19,104 nt of DNA, from contig CAIQJD010000778.1 in assembly GCA_903872005.1 (NCBI GenBank), forward strand, positions 1 to 19,104, read 5' to 3'. Positions within the stretch are counted from its first letter, which is position 1. Every line of letters begins with the position of its first letter. Origin of the DNA: an uncultured bacterium (lineage in GTDB: Bacteria > Chloroflexota > Anaerolineae > JACIWP01). The position numbers were made by a program, and so were the translations under genes. Shown one piece after another: positions 8,511 through 15,433 of the stretch. The notes under the pieces were generated by a model. It worked only from the letters and a program-made list of their open reading frames with translations. It had not been told where the DNA came from and did no database searches.

Positions 8511-9749
8511 ATGAACGCTACCAGATTGCGCGACTGCGCCGGCGCGATGCTGGCATCCCTGCTGTTGGTTGGCTTGCTCTTCTGCGTCGGCGGCTGCGCC
8601 TTGCGGCCGGCGCCCACGCCGACCCCCACCAAGACGCCGCTGCCCAAAGCCACCCACACGCTCCCGCCACCCAGCGCCACGGCCACGCCACGCCCCACCG
8701 ATACCCCGCTCCCTACCGCGACGCAGACGCCTTCGCCGCTGCCTACCGCAACGCCCACCCTGGCCGTCACGCCGACGCCCACGCTGCTCAATCAGGGCGG
8801 CCTGAAGACGCCGCCCACCTTCGCGCCGAATATCAGCCCCCTGACCGGCCTGCCGGTGGAGGGCGACAAGCTGAACCGCCGGCCGCTGGCGATCAAGATT
8901 TCCAACGCGCCGGACGTCGTGCGCCCCCAGGCCGGCCTGGACAAAGCGGATGTCATCTTTGAGCATCTGGCCGAAGCGCAATTAACCCGCTTCACCGCCA
9001 TCTTCTGGAGCCGCGACGCCGAAAAGGTTGGCTCGGTGCGTAGCGCCCGCATGATTGATCTGGAATTGCCGGTCATGTTCCGCTCGGTGCTGGCCTTCTC
9101 CGGCGCCAGCGCCGGCGTGCTCCGCATGATCTACTCCTCGGACTTTGCGGACCGCGTCTTCGAAGCCGGCGAAGGCTTCGTACGTATCCCGGCCGAAGGC
9201 AAAGCCTATGAGCATACCCTCTTCACCAGCACAACGGCCCTCTGGCAGCGCGCCGCGCAACGTGGCCTGAATCAGCGCCAGCCAGTGGTCGGATGGGTCT
9301 TCGCGACGCAGCCGCCGGCCGGCGGCCAGGACGGCCGCGAACTGGATGTCGTCTATCGCCCGCAGCTCACCTCGGCCGAATACCGCTACGACGCCGGCAA
9401 GGGGGCTTACTTGCGCTACATCCTGGGCGCGCCCCATACGGACGAAGTGACCGGCCAACAATTGACGGCCAGCAACGTCGTCGTGCTCTATGCCAATCAC
9501 GTCAATACCGACATCGTCGAGGACAGCACCGGCACGCCCTGGTGGTACTCGATCCAGGTGCAGATTTGGGGCCAGGGGACCGCCAAGATCTTCCGCGATG
9601 GCAAGATGTATGATGTGGCCTGGGCGCGGCCGGGCCGCGACGATCTGGTGCGCTTCCTGGATGCGGATGGCAACCTCTTCCCGCTGAAACCCGGCAATAC
9701 CTGGGTGCAGCTCGCGCCGCTCGACTTGCAGATCACCGTGCGGCCCTGA
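8511..9749 (+). CDS. DUF3048 domain lipoprotein (YerB-like)
   Basis: Exported lipoprotein of 412 residues. A hydrophobic signal segment ends in the lipobox VGGC with C29. Residues about 34-95 form a low-complexity Pro/Thr/Ala linker, probably a spacer lifting the domain off the membrane. The rest matches DUF3048: an N-terminal half beginning SPLTGLP with RPLAIKISN, DVIFEHLAEA and GSVRSAR, and a C-terminal half with VVVLYANHV and the GKMYDVAW and PLKPGNTWVQL stretches. The molecular function of DUF3048 is not known to me. I chose ATG 8511 because AGGGAGGA (8492-8499) precedes it and it starts the signal peptide; the open frame continues upstream through the zinc-finger gene but is not protein-like there. 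It is probably co-transcribed with both neighbours. Confidence 0.9.
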   Translation: MNATRLRDCAGAMLASLLLVGLLFCVGGCALRPAPTPTPTKTPLPKATHTLPPPSATATPRPTDTPLPTATQTPSPLPTATPTLAVTPTPTLLNQGGLKTPPTFAPNISPLTGLPVEGDKLNRRPLAIKISNAPDVVRPQAGLDKADVIFEHLAEAQLTRFTAIFWSRDAEKVGSVRSARMIDLELPVMFRSVLAFSGASAGVLRMIYSSDFADRVFEAGEGFVRIPAEGKAYEHTLFTSTTALWQRAAQRGLNQRQPVVGWVFATQPPAGGQDGRELDVVYRPQLTSAEYRYDAGKGAYLRYILGAPHTDEVTGQQLTASNVVVLYANHVNTDIVEDSTGTPWWYSIQVQIWGQGTAKIFRDGKMYDVAWARPGRDDLVRFLDADGNLFPLKPGNTWVQLAPLDLQITVRP

Positions 9750-9787
9750 GCATGCGGCCCGGGCAAGCAGAAAGCGCAGAGAGCAAT

Positions 9788-10966
9788 ATGTCGCGACAGG
9801 GCTATCGCCTCTTCTCGCCGGCGCGTATCGGCCGGCTGGCTCTCCCCAACCGGCTGGCGCGTTCGGCGACCTGGGATCCGTGCATCCTGGCCGCGCGCCG
9901 GATGGATGAGGCGACGCTGGACTTATATCGGCGCGTTGCCCTGGGCGGCGTGGGCTTGATCATCACCGGCGGGCTGCCCGTCGCGCCGGCCAACCTTCTG
10001 GACGAGCCGGCCGGCGGTTTTGCAGATGCCCTGATCGAGGGGACGGCCCAACTGGCCGCGGTCGTCCACCAGGCGCGGCCCGACTGCAAAATCGTGGCGC
10101 AAGTAGAGTGCAGCAACCTGCCGGCCGGCCCCTCGGACGTGGACTCGCCCTTCTGGCCGGCGCCGCGCCCCCTGACGCCGGCCGAAATTGCCTGCATCGT
10201 GGATTGCTTCGTTCAGGTTTGCGCGCAGATGGAGCGCTGGGGCTTCGACGGCGTGCAGCTCCACGCCGCGCATGGCACGTTACTGAGCAACTTCCTCTCG
10301 CCCTATACCAACCGCCGCGACGACGCGTATGGCGGCTCGGTCGCCGGGCGGGCGCGCATCGTGCGCGAGATCGTGGCCGGCGCGCGCCGGCTGGTCGGCG
10401 ATTTCCCCATCCTCATCAAGATGAATGGCGTAGACTACCTCCCCGGCGGGATAGATCTCGCTTCCTTCCCGGCCCTGGCGGCCGAAATCGCCGGCTGTGG
10501 CGTGGACGCCATTGAAGTCAGCGGCGGGATGTGGGACTGCCTGGCGCGTCCCGCCGCCGCGCTGGGTTTTCCGCCCGTCCCCATCGCCGAAGCGCATACG
10601 CGCATCGGCCGGCCTGACAAGCAAAGCTACTTCCTCCCTTACGCGGCGGCGTTGCATCTGGATATCCCGGTGATCCTGGTGGGCGGCAACCGGCATGTGG
10701 AGCGCCTGGAAGAGATCGTGCAGGCCGGCAAGGCTGATTTCATCGCCCTGTGCCGGCCGTTACTGTGCGAGCCGGACCTGCCGCGTCGCTGGCTGGAGGG
10801 GCGCGGCCGGCCAACGCCGGCGTGCAGCGCCTGCAACGCGTGCGTCTGGGCCATCTTCCAGCCGGCGCCGGGGCCAACGCGTTGCATCCTTCAACAAGAT
10901 CGGGCGCGCTTTGATGAAGCGCAAGCGTGGCTGGCAACCTGGGTGGAACAGAACCGACGCGGTTGA
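9788..10966 (+). CDS. NADH:flavin oxidoreductase, Old Yellow Enzyme family
   Basis: FMN-dependent TIM-barrel oxidoreductase of 392 residues, single-domain type, with no C-terminal FAD/NADH-binding half. Family signatures: LFSPARIGRLALPNRLARSA at the start, GFDGVQLHAAHG with H159 and H162, FLSPYTNRRDDAYGG, and GGNRH near the flavin phosphate site. A C-terminal cysteine set C346-x2-C349-x2-C352-x13-C366 (CSACNAC) resembles the [4Fe-4S] site of the 2,4-dienoyl-CoA reductase subgroup. One oddity: the usual QLxHxGR segment reads QVECSN (105-110). The start is chosen at ATG 9788 by homology; an ATG at 9752, two bases after the previous stop, is in frame but adds 12 residues unlike the family. The ribosome site is weak. 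The substrate cannot be told. Confidence 0.9.
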   Translation: MSRQGYRLFSPARIGRLALPNRLARSATWDPCILAARRMDEATLDLYRRVALGGVGLIITGGLPVAPANLLDEPAGGFADALIEGTAQLAAVVHQARPDCKIVAQVECSNLPAGPSDVDSPFWPAPRPLTPAEIACIVDCFVQVCAQMERWGFDGVQLHAAHGTLLSNFLSPYTNRRDDAYGGSVAGRARIVREIVAGARRLVGDFPILIKMNGVDYLPGGIDLASFPALAAEIAGCGVDAIEVSGGMWDCLARPAAALGFPPVPIAEAHTRIGRPDKQSYFLPYAAALHLDIPVILVGGNRHVERLEEIVQAGKADFIALCRPLLCEPDLPRRWLEGRGRPTPACSACNACVWAIFQPAPGPTRCILQQDRARFDEAQAWLATWVEQNRRG

Positions 10967-10984
10967 GCGCGCTGGAGGAGACCT

Positions 10985-11012
10985 GGCTGGCCGGGCGGAA
11001 CGCCGGCCAGCC
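10985..11012 (+). terminator. Hairpin after the oxidoreductase gene, possible terminator
   Basis: GGCTGGCCGG (10985-10994) pairs perfectly with CCGGCCAGCC (11003-11012) around an 8-base loop, starting 18 bases after the stop codon. No T-run follows, so it is not a classical intrinsic terminator. It may stabilise the 3' end of the message, or reflect the many GCCGGC palindromes in this genome. Confidence 0.35.
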
Positions 11013-11062
11013 GCGTATGTCGCGCCTAACACCAGAGGGGGCGTATTCACGCATCCTTCCAG

Positions 11063-11091
11063 TTGCGGCGACGCCCAGGGCGGAGTATAAT
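11063..11091 (+). promoter_or_regulatory. Sigma70-type promoter upstream of the radical SAM gene
   Basis: TTGCGG (11063-11068) and a perfect TATAAT (11086-11091) are 17 bases apart. The start codon of the radical SAM gene lies 98 bases after the -10, so the transcript would carry a leader of about 90 bases that contains two hairpins. Confidence 0.7.
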
Positions 11092-11112
11092 GAGACGCAA
11101 CGCGTGAACAAC

Positions 11113-11160
11113 CGCGGCAGGGGCCGCGCATCCGAATGCGCCGGCAACGGCGTAGCATTC
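11113..11160 (+). promoter_or_regulatory. Structured 5' leader of the radical SAM gene (possible cis-regulatory RNA)
   Basis: Two hairpins lie between the promoter and the gene. The first is CGCGGC (11113-11118) with GCCGCG (11123-11128) around AGGG. The second pairs GAATGC (11134-11139) with GCATTC (11155-11160), continues with GCCG (11140-11143) and CGGC (11148-11151) around a GCAA tetraloop, and has a 3-base bulge GTA at 11152-11154. A GCCAC sequence follows before the GAGGT ribosome site at 11176-11180. The region is too short to look like a full classical cobalamin riboswitch. Function is not shown. Confidence 0.4.
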
Positions 11161-11188
11161 CCCGCTGCCACGTTCGAGGTCATCATCC

Positions 11189-12718
11189 ATGCAAATCGGC
11201 GACGAACATATCGCCCGAATCCAGGACTTGCGTGTCCTGATGCTCAACCCGCCCTTCTTGCCGCGCTTCTCGCGGGCGCAGCGCAGCCCGGCGGTGACCA
11301 AAAGCGGCACCCTCTATTATCCCATCTGGTTGGCCTACGCCGCCGGCGTATTGGAAGACGCCGGCAGTCAGGTGCGTATGATGGACGCGCCGGCCGCCGG
11401 CCAAACCCTCGCCGACGCGCAGGCGTTGGTCGCCGATTGGCAGCCGCACCTCCTCGTCATGGATGTCAGCACACCCAGCTTTGCCCATGACATGAGCGTC
11501 CTCGAGGCGCTCAAAGCCTGCCGGCCGGGCCTCTTTGCCGTCGCCATCGGGCCGCACGTCTCGGCCCTTCCCGATGAGGCGCTGGCCGCCTCGCCGGCGC
11601 TGGATGCGCTGGCGCGCCGCGAAGCCGAGTACACCGTGCGCGATCTGGCCCTGGCCCTGGCGAACGAGACGCCGCTGGCGGACGTTGCCGGCCTGAGCTA
11701 TCGTCAAGCCGGGCAGACGCGCCACAATCCCGACCGGCCCTACATCGGCGACCTGGATCAGCTCCCCTTCGTGACGCGCGTCTACAAGCGCCACCTGCGC
11801 CCCGAAGACTACTTCTATGCGATCACGCCCTACCCGGTCGTCGCCATCATGGCCGGCCGCGGTTGCCCCAACCAGTGCACGTACTGTCTCTTCCCACAGA
11901 CGTTGCAGGGCCGGCGCTATCGTCACCGCAGCCCGGCGAATATTGTCGCCGAATTTCAGTACATCGCGGCCGAGCTGCCCCAGGTCAAGCATGTCTTCGT
12001 CGAAGACGATACCCTGACCGCCAACCGGCAGCACTGCCGCGAGCTGGCGCGCCTGCTGATTGATGCGCGCACCGGCCTGACCTTCACCGCCAATTCGCGC
12101 GCCGACGTGGACTACGAGACCCTGGCGGCGCTGCGGGCCGCCGGCCTGCGTATGCTCTGCGTCGGCTTTGAGAGCGGCGACGAGCAGGTCTTACGCAACA
12201 TCCGCAAGGGAGTGACCACCGCGCAGATGCGCCAATTCGCCCGCGATGCCCGGCGCGCCGGCGTGCTGGTGCATGGCTGTTTCATGGCTGGCAACGCCGG
12301 CGAGACGCGCCAGACCCTGGCGCGCACCTTGCAGCTTGCTAAAGAGTTGAATCCCGATTCGGCGCAATTCTTCCCCTTGATGGTCTATCCGGGCACCGAA
12401 GCATACACCTGGGCCGATAGCAACGGTTTCCTGGCGACGCGCGACTACACCCAATGGCTGACGCCCGAAGGGCTGCACAACTGTGTGCTGCAATTGCCGG
12501 AACTGAGCAGCCAGGAGTTGGTCGCCTGGTGCGATGCGGCGCGGCGCTCGTTCTATCTGCGCCCGCGCTACATCTTCGCCAAACTGCGCCAGAGCCTGAC
12601 CCAGCCGGCCGAAATGCGCCGCCTCTTCAAGGCCGGCCTGACCTTCTTCCCGTTCCTCTTCCGTCGCCGGCCGGCTGAAACGGAGCCAGCCGCCCCGGCG
12701 ACAGAATGCCGGCGATGA
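11189..12718 (+). CDS. B12-binding-domain radical SAM protein
   Basis: Protein of 509 residues. The N-terminal part (about 10-150) reads like the cobalamin-binding fold of this superfamily: it opens with LMLNPPFLPRFS and contains IGPHVSALPDEAL, the counterpart of the usual GGPHxxALPEE. The central part is a radical SAM domain with the cluster motif C226-x3-C230-x2-C233 (GCPNQCTYC), then VFVEDDTLT, NSRADVD and GFESGDEQVLRNIRKG as later strands of the barrel. The C-terminal 100 residues are less conserved and basic. Family members (BchE, hopanoid and phosphonate methylases, many unassigned enzymes) do methylations or ring chemistry. No pathway partner lies nearby, so the substrate is unknown. 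ATG 11189 follows GAGGT at 11176-11180. Confidence 0.9.
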   Translation: MQIGDEHIARIQDLRVLMLNPPFLPRFSRAQRSPAVTKSGTLYYPIWLAYAAGVLEDAGSQVRMMDAPAAGQTLADAQALVADWQPHLLVMDVSTPSFAHDMSVLEALKACRPGLFAVAIGPHVSALPDEALAASPALDALARREAEYTVRDLALALANETPLADVAGLSYRQAGQTRHNPDRPYIGDLDQLPFVTRVYKRHLRPEDYFYAITPYPVVAIMAGRGCPNQCTYCLFPQTLQGRRYRHRSPANIVAEFQYIAAELPQVKHVFVEDDTLTANRQHCRELARLLIDARTGLTFTANSRADVDYETLAALRAAGLRMLCVGFESGDEQVLRNIRKGVTTAQMRQFARDARRAGVLVHGCFMAGNAGETRQTLARTLQLAKELNPDSAQFFPLMVYPGTEAYTWADSNGFLATRDYTQWLTPEGLHNCVLQLPELSSQELVAWCDAARRSFYLRPRYIFAKLRQSLTQPAEMRRLFKAGLTFFPFLFRRRPAETEPAAPATECRR

Positions 12719-12719
12719 T

Positions 12720-12748
12720 TTGTCAACTGCACGGAGTGAGAGTATAAT
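12720..12748 (+). promoter_or_regulatory. Near-consensus sigma70 promoter for the winged-helix operon
   Basis: TTGTCA (12720-12725) and TATAAT (12743-12748) are separated by exactly 17 bases, differing from consensus at one position. The GTG start of the next gene is 44 bases after the -10. The -35 begins directly after the TGA of the radical SAM gene (12716-12718), so no separate terminator fits between the two genes. Confidence 0.78.
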
Positions 12749-12792
12749 CTGAAGTTGCGATTGTCTGGAGTCGGGCAGCAGGAGGAGAAGTA

Positions 12793-14391
12793 GTGATCGT
12801 TTTGAAAACCCAATCGCCGGCGTACTGGCAGAAAGAGTTCGCCGTTGACGACCGCGATCTGGAACTAATGCACGGGATGATCGTGGACGCCGGCGCCCCC
12901 TTGCCAGCCGCGTCGCTTGCCCAGGCGGTCATCAAGGATCGCTGCAAGCGAGAGCTGGATGCGCGACGCAACGAGCTGGATCGCGGCCCCATGTATCAAC
13001 CCAAGGATGGCTACACCGCCGGCCAAACCATCGTCTTCCCCGCGTTTGGTTTTTCCGCCGCGAAGATCCTCGCCGTCCGGCCGGGCTTTGATCCGGCGCG
13101 CGGCGAGTTCGAAGTCATCAAAGTGCAGTTTGAGGGCGCCAGCGAACAACGCGAGTTCGCCTCCCAGCTCAAGTCCCCGCATGCGTTGAACCGTTCCGAC
13201 ACGGACGATGGATTGGTCTTTCTGAAGAACGTCGTCTCGCCGGACGAACTCTATGCGGCTTATGGGACCGAGGTCGTCGCCAGGCTATTGGAGCGCCTCA
13301 ACGCCGCCGGCCAGAGCGACTTCGTCCAGTATCAGGGGGGCTGGCTGGTGCGCGAGATGATGGCCGATGTCGGCATCGGTCATCTCAACATCGCCGAAGC
13401 GGCCATTGACGTCGCCGGCGCGCCGCTCTCCACCGAGCAAATCGTCCGCAATCTGGACCTGCCGTCCGAAGTCGGCCCGGCTATCCAGCAATTCTCGCTG
13501 AACGCGGCCCTTTCTAAGGACGAGCGTTTCGACGACGTGGGTTGGGATGGTCAGGTGATGTGGTTCTTGCGGCGCATGGAGCCGGCCGACGCCGCGTCCC
13601 CGGCGAGCCGGCTGAATACCCTGGCCGAGCCGTATGAGACGCGCTGGATCGGCCCCGACCTGATGGCAATGTTGGATGATCTGGACGACGACGTCACGCC
13701 CGTGGCGACGCCGATCAGCGAAAATGTCTATACGGCCAAAGTGACCCTCACCTACCCGCACTTACGCAGCGGCACGCTGCCCCTGTCGCCGCGACTGCGC
13801 GCCATGTTCCCCGCCGGCTCCTTCCAGCGCACCCGCATCGAGCTGGTGGATGGGCAGCGCGGCGAGACGATGATCGGCTGGATCAATCACGCGCAGGGCT
13901 ATATCGCCGGCCTGACCGAATGGTACAAACGCTACCAGATTCCCGCCGGCGCGATCTTGCGCCTGGAGCGCACCAAGCGCCCGACCGTCGCCATCGTCAA
14001 CTTCGAGCCGCGCCGCATGCGTCGCGAATGGGTGCGCGTGGCCGGCGTGGCCGGCGATGTGCTCAAATTCAGCCTGCAGAAGCGCGCGATTTCCTGCGAT
14101 TATGATGAAAGTATGGCCGTTGACCACGCCGACGCCCCGTCTCTGGACGCCTACGCTCAGAAAGTGCAGGACGAGCGCCGACCCCTGGCCGGCATCGTGC
14201 GTGAAGTGGTCCCCGAATTGACCAAGCTCAGCCCGGCCGGCACCGTGCACGCCAAGGCCATCTATAGCGCGGTCAGCGTTGCGCGCCGTTGCGCGCCGGC
14301 GGCCGTCTTTGCCATCCTGTCCTCACAGCCCATCTACGTATATGCCGGCGCCGGCATGTGGGCCTTTGATGAATCGCGAGAGAAGAGGTAA
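12793..14391 (+). CDS. Uncharacterised protein with winged-helix (HARE-HTH-like) modules
   Basis: Protein of 532 residues, no signal peptide or membrane segment. The GTG start follows GGAGGAG (12781-12787) by five bases. I see a modular build. Residues about 20-55 (MIVDAGAPLPAASLAQAV) and about 195-275 (AIDVAGAPLSTEQIVRNL, then DERFDDVGWDGQVMWFLR) follow the HARE-HTH pattern, in which a hydrophobic helix precedes 'G-P-L-s-x-x-x-I'. The last 70 residues look like a third, weaker copy ending in YAGAGMWAFD. Residues about 70-135 (GQTIVFPAFGF, FEVIKVQFEG) look like a small beta-barrel. A central segment (about 315-410, with GTLPLSPRLRAMFP and YIAGLTEWYKRYQIPAG) I do not recognise. A nucleic-acid role is inferred from the modules only. 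I recall similar unnamed proteins in Chloroflexota. Confidence 0.8.
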   Translation: MIVLKTQSPAYWQKEFAVDDRDLELMHGMIVDAGAPLPAASLAQAVIKDRCKRELDARRNELDRGPMYQPKDGYTAGQTIVFPAFGFSAAKILAVRPGFDPARGEFEVIKVQFEGASEQREFASQLKSPHALNRSDTDDGLVFLKNVVSPDELYAAYGTEVVARLLERLNAAGQSDFVQYQGGWLVREMMADVGIGHLNIAEAAIDVAGAPLSTEQIVRNLDLPSEVGPAIQQFSLNAALSKDERFDDVGWDGQVMWFLRRMEPADAASPASRLNTLAEPYETRWIGPDLMAMLDDLDDDVTPVATPISENVYTAKVTLTYPHLRSGTLPLSPRLRAMFPAGSFQRTRIELVDGQRGETMIGWINHAQGYIAGLTEWYKRYQIPAGAILRLERTKRPTVAIVNFEPRRMRREWVRVAGVAGDVLKFSLQKRAISCDYDESMAVDHADAPSLDAYAQKVQDERRPLAGIVREVVPELTKLSPAGTVHAKAIYSAVSVARRCAPAAVFAILSSQPIYVYAGAGMWAFDESREKR

Positions 14392-14399
14392 GCCCTCCG

Positions 14400-14828
14400 A
14401 TGTCAAAATGGGTGCGACCGACGCTTAATACCAAGTACCACATTGACTTCGACTGGTGGACCGAGCAGAACCTGGATTTTCGCTCTTTCTTGAGCAGCCA
14501 GCTCTGCGACGACTGCCAGAAGAAATATGCCAATCCGCGCGCCAGCGAGCTGGTGGATTGGGTGGACCCGGTGACGGCCGAAGTCAAGCGGGTGGACGCG
14601 CTGTGGCAGGCGCTCAAATCGTGCTGCAGCAAGCGGCCGGACTACATTGCCGACAACGCCCCCCTGACGACGGCGGTGCTGCGCGTCTTCCTGGCGAACG
14701 ACAACACGCCCCTTTCGCCGGAAGAGCTTGCGGAGTACCTGGAGAACCGTTTCTCAGGCGAGACGATCCTGCGCGCGCTGTCGCGCGGCGCGGTCTATCG
14801 CGGCATCAAGCCTATGCCGGCCGAGTAA
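14400..14828 (+). CDS. Uncharacterised small protein with Cys pairs and a C-terminal helix-turn-helix-like segment
   Basis: Protein of 142 residues starting eight bases after the previous gene, so almost surely co-transcribed. The N-terminal part (KYHIDFDWWTEQNLDFRSFL) is aromatic and acidic. It is followed by a CxxC pair (LCDDC) near residue 37 and a CC pair near residue 77, which together could bind one metal ion. The last 50 residues (TTAVLRVFLANDNTPLSPEE, then ETILRALSRGAVYRGIKP) read like a winged helix with the same 'PLS-x-EEL' pattern as the larger partner. I do not recognise a named family. The ribosome site is a purine-rich GAGAGAAGAGG about 10 bases before the ATG. It ends 22 bases before a strong terminator. 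Confidence 0.8.
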   Translation: MSKWVRPTLNTKYHIDFDWWTEQNLDFRSFLSSQLCDDCQKKYANPRASELVDWVDPVTAEVKRVDALWQALKSCCSKRPDYIADNAPLTTAVLRVFLANDNTPLSPEELAEYLENRFSGETILRALSRGAVYRGIKPMPAE

Positions 14829-14850
14829 GGCCGGCTGCATGTCGTAGCCG

Positions 14851-14883
14851 ACGGCGCGCGCTCCGGGGAGCGCGCGCCGTTTT
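14851..14883 (+). terminator. Strong intrinsic terminator
   Basis: A perfect 14-bp inverted repeat: ACGGCGCGCGCTCC (14851-14864) and GGAGCGCGCGCCGT (14867-14880), almost no loop, followed by TTTT at 14880-14883. It lies 22 bases after the stop of the small winged-helix gene and closes that operon. Confidence 0.8.
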
Positions 14884-14890
14884 GCATGGG

Positions 14891-14899
14891 TGGTATAAT
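14891..14899 (+). promoter_or_regulatory. Extended -10 promoter for hicBA
   Basis: TGGTATAAT gives a perfect -10 (14894-14899) with the TGN extension. The expected -35 position falls in the terminator stem and does not match, so recognition would rest on the extended -10. The hicB start is 97 bases downstream. Confidence 0.5.
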
Positions 14900-14996
14900 G
14901 GATGGGGATCCTGCTGCCGGCAAGAGTTGGATGCGTCCACATTCTGCATGCCGTGCGGCAGAGAACTGTGTGACAAAGAGAAGGAATGATGCCACT

Positions 14997-15212
14997 ATGA
15001 CGAAATCGTTCAACGTCATCATTGAGCGCGATGCCGAGGGCTACCTCGTCGCCAGCGTCCCTGAGTTGCGCGGTTGTCATACTCAGGCCCAATCGCTGGA
15101 TGTCTTGATGAAGCGCATCCAGGAAGCCATAGAACTGTATCTGGAAGTGCGGCAAGAAGAGATCGCCCCGCGCGAATTCCTCGGCGTGCAAAGGGTATCT
15201 GTCGAAGCATGA
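14997..15212 (+). CDS. hicB: HicB-family antitoxin (short form)
   Basis: Antitoxin of 71 residues. The FNVIIERDAEGYLVASVPEL opening, GCHTQAQSLDVLMKRIQEAI and the LYLEV helix are the HicB partial RNase H-like fold. The protein stops after this domain and has no C-terminal ribbon-helix-helix or helix-turn-helix, so it may not repress its own promoter as longer HicB proteins do. The ATG at 14997 is chosen because the domain starts there; AAGGA at 14981-14985 lies 11 bases upstream. An open frame extends upstream to 14886 but overlaps the -10 region. The TGA overlaps the hicA ATG (ATGA), the usual coupling. G+C of hicBA is near 56% by hand count. Confidence 0.9.
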   Translation: MTKSFNVIIERDAEGYLVASVPELRGCHTQAQSLDVLMKRIQEAIELYLEVRQEEIAPREFLGVQRVSVEA

Positions 15213-15433
15213 CCAGGCTGCCGCGTATCACCGGCCTGAAGCTCGTGGCTGCACTACGGAAAGCCGGCTTCATCGTCTTATGCATCAAGGGCAGCCATCA
15301 CTTTTTGCAGCATCCAGATGGGCGGTTGACTATCGTGCCCGTACATCGCGGTGAGACGCTTGGCCCTGGCATATTATCGCAGATCCTCCACGATTGTGAG
15401 ATCACCCCTGAAGAACTGCGAGAACTACTGTGA
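15209..15433 (+). CDS. hicA: HicA-family mRNA interferase toxin
   Basis: Toxin of 74 residues with a double-stranded-RNA-binding-like fold. The family motif GSHHFLQHPDG carries the catalytic histidine (H30, in GSHH), and TIVPVHRGETLGPGILSQIL is the conserved second half. HicA cleaves mRNA and is neutralised by HicB (family knowledge). The toxin looks intact. Its ATG overlaps the hicB stop, and its own TGA overlaps the GTG of the CinA-like gene. The antitoxin comes first, which is the commoner order for this YcfA/UPF0150 subtype. Confidence 0.92.
   Translation: MTRLPRITGLKLVAALRKAGFIVLCIKGSHHFLQHPDGRLTIVPVHRGETLGPGILSQILHDCEITPEELRELL

Noticed and set aside
8610..8800. Apparent repeat DNA in the lipoprotein gene
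   Set aside because: It encodes a Pro/Thr linker with irregular ACGCCC-like units; low complexity of the protein, not a tandem array or CRISPR.
7641..8981. 446-codon - strand open frame across the receiver, zinc-finger and lipoprotein genes
   Set aside because: It is antisense to three well-supported genes and to a terminator/promoter region, and is a low-complexity Arg/Gly-rich product.
11092..11188. Classical cobalamin riboswitch
   Set aside because: A GCCAC resembling part of the B12 box is present, but the leader is about half the needed length and I cannot build the full fold; kept only as an unassigned structured leader.
14882..14899. TTGCAT at 14882-14887 as -35 of the hicBA promoter
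   Set aside because: Only six bases separate it from the -10, too close for sigma70; the extended -10 explains the site better.
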